Assembly: GCF_023195515.1 (NCBI RefSeq)
Contig: NZ_JALPKR020000002.1
Location: forward strand, 4,813,001-4,877,000
From: Variovorax sp. S12S4
GTDB lineage: Bacteria; Pseudomonadota; Gammaproteobacteria; Burkholderiales; Burkholderiaceae_C
DNA: 64,000 nucleotides
Direction: 5' to 3'
Made by a program: the position numbers and the translations under genes. The notes under the pieces were generated by a model that saw only the letters and a program-made list of their open reading frames with translations, had not been told where the DNA came from and did not search any database. Within the stretch, counting starts at the first letter, position 1. Each line of letters begins with the position of its first letter. This document shows positions 9,272-18,272 of this stretch, in pieces.

Positions 9272-9559
9272 GTGTCTTCGCTCCCCAAGAAAAAGCTTGC
9301 CCCGGCGCCGCGCTCAACCTCGTTCGAGCCGGCGGTGGCCACTGCTTTCGGGGACGTGATCCGGGCTGAGCGCCTCAGGCAGGGAATTGCGCAGGACCAG
9401 TTCGCCGTCCTGGCCAACGTCGATCGGTCCTATTACGGCAAGCTCGAGCGCGGCGAACGACAGCCTTCCCTCGGCTTGATCCTACGGGTCGCGAAAGGCT
9501 TCGGCGTGCCGGCCAGCGATCTTGTCTTGCGCGTGGAAAAGTCGATCACCCGGGAATAA
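9272..9559 (+). CDS. XRE-family helix-turn-helix regulator
   Basis: 95 residues from a GTG at 9272; no strong ribosome site is visible. After about 25 variable residues comes a full HTH_3 domain: GDVIRAERLRQGIAQDQFA, then VDRSYYGKLERGERQPSL and RVAKGFGVPASDLVLRV. This is the lambda-repressor type fold that binds operator DNA. There is no sensing or peptidase domain, so it is a minimal repressor, probably controlling itself and the divergent gene at 8671. It lies next to the tniABQ element but cannot be shown to belong to it. Confidence 0.8.
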   Translation: MSSLPKKKLAPAPRSTSFEPAVATAFGDVIRAERLRQGIAQDQFAVLANVDRSYYGKLERGERQPSLGLILRVAKGFGVPASDLVLRVEKSITRE

Positions 9560-9716
9560 CCACGGCTGGCGTCTCGGTGGCGACCAAGCGGCACGTGCTC
9601 GCCGGTCATTCGGAATCTGCCCCCTGCAGCACCGCGCGCAGGAAGGCGAAATGACCGCGGTGCAGCGGTCTGGATTTCATTTCCTGAGGCTGCTCACCGG
9701 GCACCTCGCATTCCTG

Positions 9717-11497
9717 TCACCTCTTACCCCGCAAGGGACCGCCCTCTTCTTTCCACCGTGCCAGCGCCATGCGCAGACCATGGATCGCGCCGGCGGACGA
9801 GTTAGCAATGGCTGCCACGGGATGCGACAGGCTTTGCGCGGCGAACCGCTCACCGTCGGCGTGCGGCAACCGCGCAATCATGAAGAAGCAACGCGTCTCG
9901 CCGAGGAGATGCCGCTTCCGTGCATCGGCTGTCCCGGTGATATCGAGCCTTGGCCCGTCAGTCCAGGTTGTCGCTTCGTGGTCGTACCAGGCGCAATCCG
10001 GCGCGCACTGCGACGCGAGATGAGCGCGCCGCTCGCCGGCCTGTTCCTGCGCCCGCCGCACCCTCGCCGCCTTGTCTGTGCTTGCGCGCGCACTCCAGCA
10101 GGGCATCTGCGGAGCATCCATGCACAGCGCCAACTTTCCGGCGCGGTTGCTTGCGGCACTCCAGGCCGGGACCACACGTTCGCCGACCACGCCGTGCCCC
10201 CAGATCAGCCCGCCCTGCGCCACCGCCGCCGCTGCGGCTTTGCGCGCAGCAGCCCAGAGCATCAGCAAGCTGCCGGCAGTCGTCCATTGCAGAAGCCATC
10301 GCCGCCCGGTTCTCCCGAACACCAGATGCAACGGATGCGAGGACCTGTCGGGCGCAAAGCCAGCGAAAGGGTCTCCATTCCATGAAGGGGGCATCTCGTA
10401 CGACCGGCGCCGGAACCAGTCGCGCAGGCCCACGCTCAAGACGCACGACTGCCACCACAGCAGCAAGCACCACGCATCTTGCGATGCCGGAACCGTCCGC
10501 AGATGACGAAGGATCCAGGCTTCGTCCGAGGACCGGGCGAATGCGTCGGCCCATCGCCGTGCCTGTCTGTGTAGCACACGCCGCAGCAGATAACGCTTGA
10601 TCGCCTTGAAGATCGCACAGGCAGCTTCGAAATCCGGAGTTTCCGGAATGTCATGCCGCACGCGCACCGCTTCTCCGCCGAACCCATGCGACGAACACGC
10701 CCAACCTTCGCTGCAAAGCTCGGGAACACCCGCGCTGTTCCAGCGAGCTGGGGGGTGGGTACCGCAAGCACCTGGGCCCAATGCCGGGCGTGGGCCATGT
10801 AGCGCTCAATGCCAGGGTAGATCGACCAAGGCTCGCGCAGATCGAAACAAAACCGGCTGCCCGCACCCAGCAGCCAATCCGCGAGTTCCCCCAGCACGGC
10901 GTCGCGGGCCGGATTGGGCTTTGGCGCCCTTGCGGCCGCGGCTTCGAGGAACACGCGGCCGCATCGGCAGCAACCTGGCGACCGGAACGGACTGCCGAGC
11001 TTTCCGTGGGGAATGGTCAGCCCGCAGCGACACCGATATTCCAAGGGCAGGTTGTGCACGGGGCATTGCTGAAGGCCGCACAGCGAGAACAGTACGCTGT
11101 GGAACCCTTCGGCCAGGCACGCCGGACACCAGACCACGAACCGGCCGAACAGTGGCCAGAGGCTTTCCGGGTAGTGCCCCACCTGTGACCCCTGCAAGGA
11201 TCCGGCATCTTCGCCGGTTACGCGGCAGAACCGCGACAGCCGCAGCGATCGCTCCGGGCGCACCGAACAGTCCAGGGACATCGCCATGCCGCTGGCATCG
11301 TTGCGAATGAAATCAGCCTCGAACGACTGTGGACTTGGCTGGTTCAGAACCATGAATCGTTGGATGACGATCCACGTCGAGGTGTACGGCGCGATGCTGC
11401 CGCGCGTCCAGGCCACGCGCCGAAACCGCCGGTCACGACTGAGCCGGCGTTCGCCGGCGACGGGGCCGAAGGCCCCCGTTGTTGCCATCGTGGTCAT
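9717..11497 (-). CDS. tniQ: TniQ-like transposon targeting protein (one frameshift)
   Basis: The ATG at 11497 lies three bases after the tniB stop. The first frame gives about 270 residues with a zinc-binding region: CPACLAEGFHSVLFSLCG, CPVHNLPLEYRCRCG and CCRCGRVF. This is typical of the TniQ/TnsD family, which picks the target and recruits the AAA+ ATPase. Between about 10640 and 10720 the coding signal moves to another frame, continuing VRHDIPETPDFEAAC and running to 9717, with WILRHLRTVPASQDAWCLL. Adding one base gives about 593 residues. Within the C-terminal part Trp/Arg-rich segments are visible but no further motif. Either an assembly error or a real lesion. Confidence 0.7.
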
Positions 11498-11500
11498 GGA

Positions 11501-12518
11501 CTACGCAACCTTGCGGCGCCGGGGGAGCTCCGCCGAAATCAGGCGCATGTGATCGGTGAACGCGTTTTCCACGAACGCTTCCAGCCAGGCCTCCTCACCT
11601 GTCACGTCTTCCCAGTCTTCACCGTGAGCCAGGTTGAGCAGGATCATCTCCACCGACAGCGCCAGATGCTGCATGGGGAAGTTGGGTTCGCCGCCATAGT
11701 CCCGCGGCAGCAGCGCGTTCATCACGCGCCAGACGGTGGGGGCGCAGTGGGCCAGACGTTCGCCGCGCGCATACGCCTCGGGCGCGAAGTGCGCCAGATA
11801 GGACACCCCCGAGCGCTTGGGCCATTCGCTCGCGAAGTCGTAGCCCTCCAGAACGAACTTGATTTCCTCTTCGCAGGTCAGGCCCGAAAACGGCGCATGA
11901 GCAACCATGAACCGGGCGGCGACGTGCGCGTGATCGGAGTGGGACATCAGCTCGTAGTGGTAGCCCATCTGATGCGACGAGACCGTATACACGCTGAGAC
12001 GATGTTGCTGATCATCCAGCAGGTTCTGCAGCCCGAGAATCCAGTTCCACTCCTCGAGCGTCATCGATTGCGCCTCATCGATCAGGAGCGCCACGAAATT
12101 GCTGCCGCAGGCCTTCGCGGTCGACATGAGGTGCTCCGCAAACATGGTATGGCGCTTCGCACAGGTATGCCGGTCGTTCGCGTACCGGTGGCCGGTCGCC
12201 ACCAACAAGGCTTTCCAGAACTCGGTCGGGCTTTTCTGGATTCCCGGAACGCGGGACCACATGTGCAGGGGGATGGCTCTGCCGAATCGCTGCTGCAGAA
12301 GATCAAGCAGATGCCAGCGCATGCCCTTGCTTTTGCCGAAGCGGGACGGTCCGTAGATGCTGCCGCCCGTCTTTTTGCGGGCGATCCAGTCGCCCAGCGT
12401 GCGGGCCATGCCCTCGATCGGGGGTGTGGACGGCATACTGCTGCTGCAGGATCGGATGGTTGCTGTCGACATGCCGGGGCAACGGGCTGTCGAGGTGTTT
12501 GTCAAGCAGACCGGACAT
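11501..12518 (-). CDS. tniB: TniB-like AAA+ transposition ATPase (frameshift near its start)
   Basis: The main frame holds Walker A GPSRFGKSK and Walker B FVALLIDEAQSM, then sensor-like SVYTVSSHQMGY. This is the TniB/TnsC type that forms ATP-dependent filaments linking TniQ to the TniA transposase. The natural N-terminus, MSGLLDKHLDSPLP then HPILQQQYAVHT, is in the tniA frame from the ATG at 12518. It joins the main frame (PPIEGMARTLGDWIARKKTG) at a run of five G at 12420-12424 on the plus strand, needing one base fewer or two more. Corrected length is about 338 residues. An intact but shortened protein could start at the ATG at 12409. Confidence 0.75.
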
Positions 12519-12525
12519 GGCGCGC

Positions 12526-14744
12526 CTACTTGCTTGCGGCCATGCGGTGCATGGGCAGGCTCTTTGGCGCGGGGGCCGGGTTGCAAGGGGGCGCTGGCGA
12601 CGCCCTGCAGCTGGTGCAGGCGGTGGAACGCCCGGTCCCCCGTCGTTTGCTTCCGCGCGAGACTCGCGCTCTTCGTCCAAGCGGTCCCGGGCCAGTGCCG
12701 TGTGGATCAAAGGGTTGGCATCTTCACCGCGACGCGCCAGCGCGGTCTTGATCCGACGCATGGCCAGGTAGGCCGGATGAGGCGGCAACTTGCGCCCAGG
12801 TGCGGATTCTGCGAAGTTGATGAACGCCGAGATAGGATCCTCGCCGGCCGCGACGCGGAACCTGTGGTCGTGGATCAAAGCTTGCACGGCTTTGCGGATC
12901 GCGAGCGAATGCGGCAGGCCGTTCCAAGGTGCTGCCGCGCGCAGCAGACCCAGCGAATGCCCACTGGCCGTTGCTGCCTTGACAAACCGTGCGTCATCCT
13001 CCAGATGGTTCGTCACGGCGATCTTCGTGCCCACGAGGTCGTGGCGTCCGATCAGGATTTCGCCGCTATAGCTCGCGCCAAAAAAGTTGACGAAGGGCCG
13101 GCGCCCTTCGCGGTGGCCGCCTTTGACCACGCACAGCTTGGTCACGCTCAACAGGCCGCTCACCAGATGCGGGTCCGCGCGGCGGATCGGTGGTGCCTCG
13201 TCGCGGGTCGTCGCAAAATCCAGCGCCTGCAGCGGCGAGCGGTAACCCAGCCCGGCGTGCGCCGTCGCGTTGTAGTTCGCGATCAGCACATCCAGCAGGT
13301 CCTCCAGGTACTCGAGCTGGAACTCGCTGGCGATCGCGACCTGCGCAGGATCGCGTCCCTTCTTGTCGGACGGCTTGCTTCCGGTCGAATTCGTCATGCG
13401 ATTGAGCGATCGCACACCCAAGGTACGGAAGAAGCTTTCGATGAAGGGCCTGTCATCCTTCAGCCGCCGTGATGCAAAGCCGCGCGAAGGATCCACCAGC
13501 GTCGAGCCCACGACATTGCGCAGCGCGTCCGTGACTGTTTTGCACGTCTCCGCCAGCGCCCCGTCCACGCTCATCTCGTCCCAGCAAAGGCCCATGTAGC
13601 GCTCGTCATGCCCCGAAGGCAGCGCTGCGTCGTCTGCATAGCGGACGTTGCCCATCGACAGTTCCCTGGATTCCCAGAAGGTCAAGGCGGACTTGATCGC
13701 GCGGAGCACGTCTTGTTTGTCGACTTCCGGGTTCATGCTCAGGTAGTAGCCGAGCACTGCGCGGCTGTAGATCTCGACGATGACGATCACCCAGAGGCGC
13801 CGAACGATCTTCGGGGTATGGCCGCCCAGCGGATGCGGAACCAGGATGCAGAAAATTCCATTCAGCTTGTGAGCGTCCATCTCGACGCGCTGATACGGCC
13901 GGAACTTCGGCCGATCCACGCCGTCGCCCGCCTTGAGTTTGTCGGCCAGGGATTTGCCGCCGATCAGGTGCGCGGCTTTCGCGGGATTAGCCCGCATCAA
14001 CTGCTCCAGATACCGCGCCACCGCCGAGTAGCCCATGGACCGCGTCGAAAACGGCCACTCGTTGCGAACCTCATACCCGAGTTTGCGCAATTCAGCCAGA
14101 AACCATTGCCAGATTACGTTGAGGGGTTTGTTGATTTGCTTGAGCTTGCCGGGCGATGCGGGCTGAAAAATATATTTGCGGAACCGCCGCTCGAAATCCG
14201 GCTCGCGAAGCAACAAGGATTGCAGGCTTCCGGCGCAACCCCGGCCAAATGGGTCCGGCTGGACTTTCTTCTTGCGCACATAGGGTTCGATCCGGTAGTA
14301 CCGGACCAACGCTCTCCAGCCGTAAATCCTCCCGTCCGAGTGGATTTTCATGCACCGACGAATCAGCCGTTCGATCCAACGAACGCCGACGCCGGACGCG
14401 GCCCTGATTGCTTCGTGGTCGGCCCCTTCGATATAGAGGCGAATGCCGTTTTTCCGGCTCAGGTAGGTATCGAGCTTTTTCTGACTGAGCCCGCTCACTT
14501 CCAGATCTGGCCAATGGGCGAGATTGAAGTCATGCTGGTCCGTGATCCCGACCAAGTGGCGTCCGGTATGAAATGGGACAGCCTCCGGCCCCCCCACTCC
14601 TGCGCCTGCAGGAACCAAACAGGCCTTCGCACTGAGCGGGGGCCGATGCAGCTCCGCGCCGGGAGGGGAATGACCCATGACGCCCGAGGCGTCGAACAGG
14701 GTTTGAACATTACTGAACTGATGCAGAGAGCTTGCAGGTGACAT
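12526..14744 (-). CDS. tniA: TniA-like DDE transposase (frameshifted C-terminus)
   Basis: From the ATG at 14744 a long frame holds an N-terminal DNA-binding part, then an RNase H-like integrase core with VEMDAHKLNGIF (first Asp), an AETCKTVTDALRNVVGS region and DDRPFIESFFRTLG (last Glu), then a Mu-type C-terminal barrel. Near the end codon quality moves between frames at C5 12637-12641 and G5 12571-12575. Following these shifts gives a stop TAG at 12528-12526, seven bases before tniB, and about 738 residues. Without the shifts the frame runs on to 12303 inside tniB. It is the strand-transfer enzyme of a Tn5053/Tn7-like element. No resolvase (tniR) is seen. Confidence 0.75.
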
Positions 14745-14801
14745 GGTGTGTGCCGGCCACTCAAGAATTGCAAAAACTCCGGAAAAGCATCTCCCCCGCC
14801 C

Positions 14802-14830
14802 TTGACGACACGCTTTTTGAGGCGTATTGT
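14802..14830 (+). promoter_or_regulatory. strong sigma-70-like promoter pointing away from tniA
   Basis: TTGACG (14802-14807), a 17-base spacer and TATTGT (14825-14830). This is one of the best vegetative promoter matches in the window, and no protein gene follows it. Transcription would begin near 14837 and meet an intrinsic terminator 35-65 bases later. Confidence 0.6.
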
Positions 14831-14836
14831 TCAAAG

Positions 14837-14902
14837 CAACACTTGTCGAAGTGGATTGCCAACCGGATGCTCCCGCGCTGCGCTAACAGCGCGGGGGTTT
14901 CT
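14837..14902 (+). ncRNA. predicted ~66-nt small RNA upstream of tniA
   Basis: Bounded by the promoter at 14802-14830 and the terminator at 14872-14902. It contains a small hairpin, CACTT-GTCG-AAGTG (14840-14853), and the terminator stem. It runs opposite to tniA and lies in what would be the tniA leader if tniA transcription starts beyond 14900. It could then act as an antisense regulator of transposition, as RNA-OUT does in IS10. It could equally be the end of an unrelated conserved RNA beside which the element inserted. There is no homology evidence. Confidence 0.4.
14872..14902 (+). terminator. intrinsic terminator
   Basis: A perfect 9-bp stem, CCCGCGCTG (14872-14880) and CAGCGCGGG (14887-14895), has a six-base loop and is followed by ggtttcttt. 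It is oriented for plus-strand transcription and ends the predicted small RNA. Confidence 0.7.
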
Positions 14903-14978
14903 TTGCGATTTACATGATCGAGCCTGGACCGTTGTTGAAGATTCGGTCATTCAAGCTCAAAAACTCCCTCATTGCAAC

Positions 14979-15129
14979 TGTCCGCGCGATTTGCGCGCGG
15001 ACAACGCACGCGTGACAACCGGAGAGAATCCGGCGCACCCCTCAATTGAGTTGTCGAATAGGTTTAATTCGGAGTTGCCGTATAAATTGATATAGCGACT
15101 GTCAATTAGGTTTTGTCGAATGGCGACAA
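14979..15129. repeat. repeat-rich end beyond tniA, candidate transposon terminus
   Basis: A perfect inverted repeat TGTCCGCGC/GCGCGGACA spans 14979-15003. Three related copies ending in gttgtcg/gttgccg/tttgtcg lie at about 15038-15056, 15061-15080 (GGTTTAATTCGGAGTTGCCG) and 15099-15118 (CTGTCAATTAGGTTTTGTCG). A perfect TTGTCG-AATGG-CGACAA palindrome lies at 15113-15129. Transposases of the TniA/TnsB type bind several repeats per end, and ends often begin TGTC, so this is the likely tniA-proximal end. I could not find matching copies beyond tniQ, so the other end is unidentified. Confidence 0.45.
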
Positions 15130-15204
15130 ACCGCGTGAGCAAACGCTGTTTGAACAAGCAATTCGCTTGTTTGATCAGCGCATTCGGGAATGTTGGTCTG
15201 GCGA

Positions 15205-15232
15205 GGAAACAGCCCGCTTGCCGGGCTGTCGG
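15205..15232 (-). terminator. probable terminator of the GlsB gene
   Basis: An 8-bp stem ACAGCCCG (15209-15216) and CGGGCTGT (15222-15229) has a five-base loop. Read on the minus strand it is followed by ttcctc. It lies about 100 bases after the stop at 15329. The T-tract is weak. Confidence 0.4.
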
Positions 15233-15328
15233 CGGCTCACTGGCCGCCGGACTTCTCGCGCCGCCGCAGCGAGCTCTTGTCTTTTCAGCCAGCGAGCCTG
15301 CCACGCAGAGCGGCGCAGACTGAGATGG

Positions 15329-15577
15329 TCAGCGACGACTCACGACCAAACCGTAAATGACCAGGACCACGATCGCTCCGAGAACGGAGGCAATGAACCC
15401 AGCGCCTGCCCCTGCGGTGTACCACCCCATCGCTTGCCCGAGATATGTGGCAAGCAGAGAGCCGACGATGCCCAGCACGGCGGTCAGGATGAAACCCATG
15501 GCCTGCTTGCCTGGCAACAATGCACGAGCGACCAGTCCGGCGATGAAGCCAATGAGGATGGTCCAGATGATTCCCAT
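15329..15577 (-). CDS. GlsB/YeaQ/YmgE family stress-response membrane protein
   Basis: 82 residues with three hydrophobic helices and small-residue motifs: GFIAGLVARALLPGKQAMGF, GIVGSLLATYLGQ and FIASVLGAIVVLVIYGLVV. Length, helix spacing and glycine pattern match the transglycosylase-associated GlsB family, inner-membrane proteins often induced by stress or stationary phase. CAGGAATCAC precedes the ATG. The hemerythrin gene is encoded just upstream on the same strand (37 bases between), so the two may be one transcript. Confidence 0.85.
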   Translation of the reverse strand: MGIIWTILIGFIAGLVARALLPGKQAMGFILTAVLGIVGSLLATYLGQAMGWYTAGAGAGFIASVLGAIVVLVIYGLVVSRR

Positions 15578-15614
15578 GTGATTCCTGCTGAAAGACTAGT
15601 GAATGTGAGGCGGC

Positions 15615-16100
15615 TCAGGCGACGGCCATTTCGCCCATCAGTTCTTCCTTGCGCGCCGTGAGAAGGTCGCGCATGCCAACCAGGTCCAGCTTGCGTGCGG
15701 CGCGAGCCTTCACAAAGATCTCGTTGCGTTCTTCCTTGACATGGTGATCAATGTACTCGCCGAGGACCGTGACCTTGGCGTCGAACATGTCGTCCACTTC
15801 CGCCGCCGCCTGGATTTGTGCGATCAGGTCCTTCGCACCGGCGTGTTCCACCTCGGCCTCATCGAGCAGGTCCGTGTCCTTGATGGCTTCGCGCAGCGCC
15901 GGATAGAAGATCTCTTCTTCGATCTGCGCATGAATCGTCAACTCCATGCAGATCTCGTTGGCAAGGTCGCGTTTCTTCTGCGCGGCGCTCGCGGCGCGCG
16001 ACTTGGTCAAGGCTTCATAGTCCTTGAACATGGCTTTGACCTTGCGGTGATCCGCGTCGAGAAGGGTGCATGCATCTGCGGGGGCACGGGTCGTGGGCAT
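15615..16100 (-). CDS. hemerythrin HHE domain protein
   Basis: 161 residues from the ATG at 16100, which has AGGAG in front of it. The helical bundle supplies metal ligands in the expected order: His18 (DADHRKV), His57 and Glu61 (IHAQIEEEI), His86 (VEHAGAK), His119-His120 and Glu124 (DHHVKEERNEIF). Such cytosolic proteins carry a di-iron site and are linked to oxygen, nitric oxide or oxidative stress responses. The nearby GlsB gene fits a stress context. A longer upstream frame exists but lacks a ribosome site. Confidence 0.85.
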   Translation of the reverse strand: MPTTRAPADACTLLDADHRKVKAMFKDYEALTKSRAASAAQKKRDLANEICMELTIHAQIEEEIFYPALREAIKDTDLLDEAEVEHAGAKDLIAQIQAAAEVDDMFDAKVTVLGEYIDHHVKEERNEIFVKARAARKLDLVGMRDLLTARKEELMGEMAVA

Positions 16101-16269
16101 CTTGGCTCCTGTGTGTGTGAGGGCCCGACGTTGCCTTGCACTGGTTCGCGAGCACGTAGGACGCGGCCACTGCGCGCAGAGAGACTTCGCTGCCAGAGCC
16201 GGACCGCGCGGCCGTCTGTTCCTTGCAGCACCGCTCTTCGTTATCCTTCGGGTCAAAGAAGGAGCACCC

Positions 16270-16560
16270 ATGGATGAATGGCTCGCGGGCAAGTTCGGCT
16301 ACGACGGCACGGCGATGCGCGAGCGAGGGCGCGAGCTTTGGTGGCTCGGATGGACAGCCGCGATCTTCGGCGTGATCCCGCTGATCGTCATCTGGAGCAT
16401 GGTCCGGCTGCCACGGGAATCGATGCTGGCGGGGCTGACGTCGTCGATTCCGGGCTGGGCGCCTGCGGCCGCCATGGCGCTCCTGTACGTGGGCCTGATG
16501 CTGGCATGGGCCGGCTGGTACATCCGCCGTATCGGCAAGCGCATCCGAAACGGGAACTAG
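16270..16560 (+). CDS. small two-helix membrane protein
   Basis: 96 residues from the ATG at 16270, preceded by AAGGAGCACCC. It starts MDEWLAGKFGYDG, then has two hydrophobic segments (about 25-46 and 62-84) and ends in a positive tail YIRRIGKRIRNGN, implying a cytoplasmic C-terminus. I do not recognise a family. It is divergent from the hemerythrin gene across 169 bases. Confidence 0.6.
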   Translation: MDEWLAGKFGYDGTAMRERGRELWWLGWTAAIFGVIPLIVIWSMVRLPRESMLAGLTSSIPGWAPAAAMALLYVGLMLAWAGWYIRRIGKRIRNGN

Positions 16561-16574
16561 CCGCGCCGGGGTCG

Positions 16575-17333
16575 CTACGAGCCGCCCCCGCCGAGCCGGC
16601 CGCCCAAGTCCCGGGCGAAGGCCACATACCAATCGATGCATCCAGGTTCGGCCAGCACATCGCGGTTGATGACTTTTTCCGGTGCGTGGCCGAGGAGGAG
16701 TTTCTTGACGGCCAGCTCCAGCTTCCTGCCGATGATGGTCTTGGGCACCCCGGGAACCTGGAGGATTTCGTTGGGCACATGGCGGGCGCTTAAGGCCGTG
16801 CGCAACGCACGCCGGATCCGTTCCTCCAGCTCCGCGTCTAACGCGGTACCCGGCCGCAGCTGGACGAACAGCGCCATGTACGACGGCCAGGATGCCGCCG
16901 TGTCCGTGGACGATCGCCTTGGGCAGGCGCGTCGTGTCCAAGGAGTAGAGGATCCAGAGCGGGTTGTCGGCCGGTAGCGGCGCCGGCTGCGCTTGCGATG
17001 ATGTCGAGAGCGCCTCTTCCCAGAGCACCGTCGTGCGCGCCGCCACCTGCGCGGGCATGCGCGCTGCGAATCGAGATGCGGAATCCAGACGATGCCGCTC
17101 ACCGTCGGCAGCGCGCCGAGGATATCGTCGAGCGGCGCCCGGCGGTCGTATGGCTTGCCGCCGAACCGGTAGCCGTCGACGGCCACCAGAACCTTGGGCT
17201 CGATCTGCCGGAATCGGTCCTGGACACTGGCGAGCCCCATCTCCGGGGAGCACAGCGACCAGACCGCGCCGACGGATGTCCGCACTTGCGGGTCCAAGCC
17301 AGCGGTCTGACGACGCACCCTAATGTTCATCAC
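16575..17333 (-). pseudogene. acetoacetyl-CoA synthetase remnant with internal deletion
   Basis: Pieces of an acyl-adenylate-forming enzyme occur in order but in different frames. They are VWSLCSPEMGLASVQDRF and DGYRFGGKPYDRR, then in another frame TVLWEEALS and ILYSLDTTRLPKAIVHGHGG, then directly the C-terminal end RHVPNEILQVPGVPKTIIG and GRKLELAVKKLLLG. The last piece carries the catalytic-lysine region of acetoacetyl-CoA/acetyl-CoA synthetases. About 250 residues of the middle, including the adenylation core after the HGHGG loop, are missing, as is the N-terminus. This is a true pseudogene, not a single-base error. Confidence 0.8.
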
Positions 17334-17528
17334 TCAAGCGTCGCGTCAATGTCGTGGCAAAAACCGCCGACGTTTCCGCGGCGCCCCTGTGAACTCTCGG
17401 ACCAGTTTTGAATACACAATCCAGGCGCCACCAGAACGAGAGCAGAGGGACAGGCGTCCACGCTTCGCATCAGCGTGTCAGCAACGACTCCTCTTGCAAA
17501 CACCCCGCCACCTGTTGGATTTTTGAAG

Positions 17529-18056
17529 ATGAATGAACTCGACCATTCCGCCGTCTTGACGTACTTCGCGTACGGCTCAAATATGTCCACGCACCGTCTG
17601 CAAGGCCGGGTGCCATCCGCACGTGCAATGGGTATAGCCCGTCTGGCGGGGCATCAACTTCGCTGGCACAAGATCAGCAAGAAGGACGGTTCTGGAAAGT
17701 GCGACGTCATCGTCAGCGATGCTTTTGATGCGTCGGTGTACGGGGTGCTGTATGAAATCAAAGCCCTCGAAAAGTCCGCGCTTGATCGTTTCGAAGGCCT
17801 GGGTTTCGGTTATCAAGAGAAGAGTGTGGAGGTGGACCTCCAAGGAAAGATAGTCCAGGCTTTAACGTACTTCGCGACCAACACGGATGCTTCTCTGGTG
17901 CCGTGGACTTGGTACAGAGCGCACGTTGTCGCTGGCGCGAGAGAGCACGGGCTGCCCACCGCGTACATTGAAGCGCTTGAAGCCGTTGCCGCTGAAATCG
18001 ATCCAGATCACGAACGCCATCATCAGGAAACCGCCATCCACGACCGACGTAGGTAG
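17529..18056 (+). CDS. gamma-glutamylcyclotransferase family protein
   Basis: 175 residues from the ATG at 17529; the frame is open for 18 more codons upstream. The signature YFAYGSNM near the N-terminus is the glycine-rich binding loop of the cyclotransferase (BtrG/AIG2) fold. SVYGVLYEIKALEKSALDRFEG follows, with the acidic catalytic Glu expected in the EIKALE/DRFEG region. Such enzymes release 5-oxoproline from gamma-glutamyl compounds. The substrate is unknown. The gene stands alone next to the AT-rich island. Confidence 0.8.
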   Translation: MNELDHSAVLTYFAYGSNMSTHRLQGRVPSARAMGIARLAGHQLRWHKISKKDGSGKCDVIVSDAFDASVYGVLYEIKALEKSALDRFEGLGFGYQEKSVEVDLQGKIVQALTYFATNTDASLVPWTWYRAHVVAGAREHGLPTAYIEALEAVAAEIDPDHERHHQETAIHDRRR

Positions 18057-18272
18057 GTGTGCCCCGTACGGACGGTGAATTCTGCAAGTTGCATCTTGGA
18101 AAGAGGTCATGCCAAAAGTCCGTCACGTCGAAATCAGTACTTTTCGACTCTGCAGGGAATCGGCTCGCACATAAGAACGCGTAGAACTACCGATCTATGA
18201 CGGCCAAGCCCTCGAGCAGCGAGAGTTTGGATGCTGCCCGAGCGTAAGGCGGCTCAGGCGCCTACCCCCGCG

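Noticed and set aside
12420..12641. Programmed frameshifting in tniA/tniB
   Set aside because: Programmed shifts are known in some insertion sequences, but similar breaks at C/G runs occur in ordinary genes across the window, so assembly error is simpler. Not excluded.
11360..14741. Several 350-460-codon plus-strand frames across the tni genes
   Set aside because: The minus strand carries Walker, DDE and zinc motifs in consistent order; the plus frames have none.
14872..14902. tRNA or tmRNA end as an attachment site
   Set aside because: No cloverleaf, anticodon arm or CCA end can be drawn; the hairpin is a simple intrinsic terminator.
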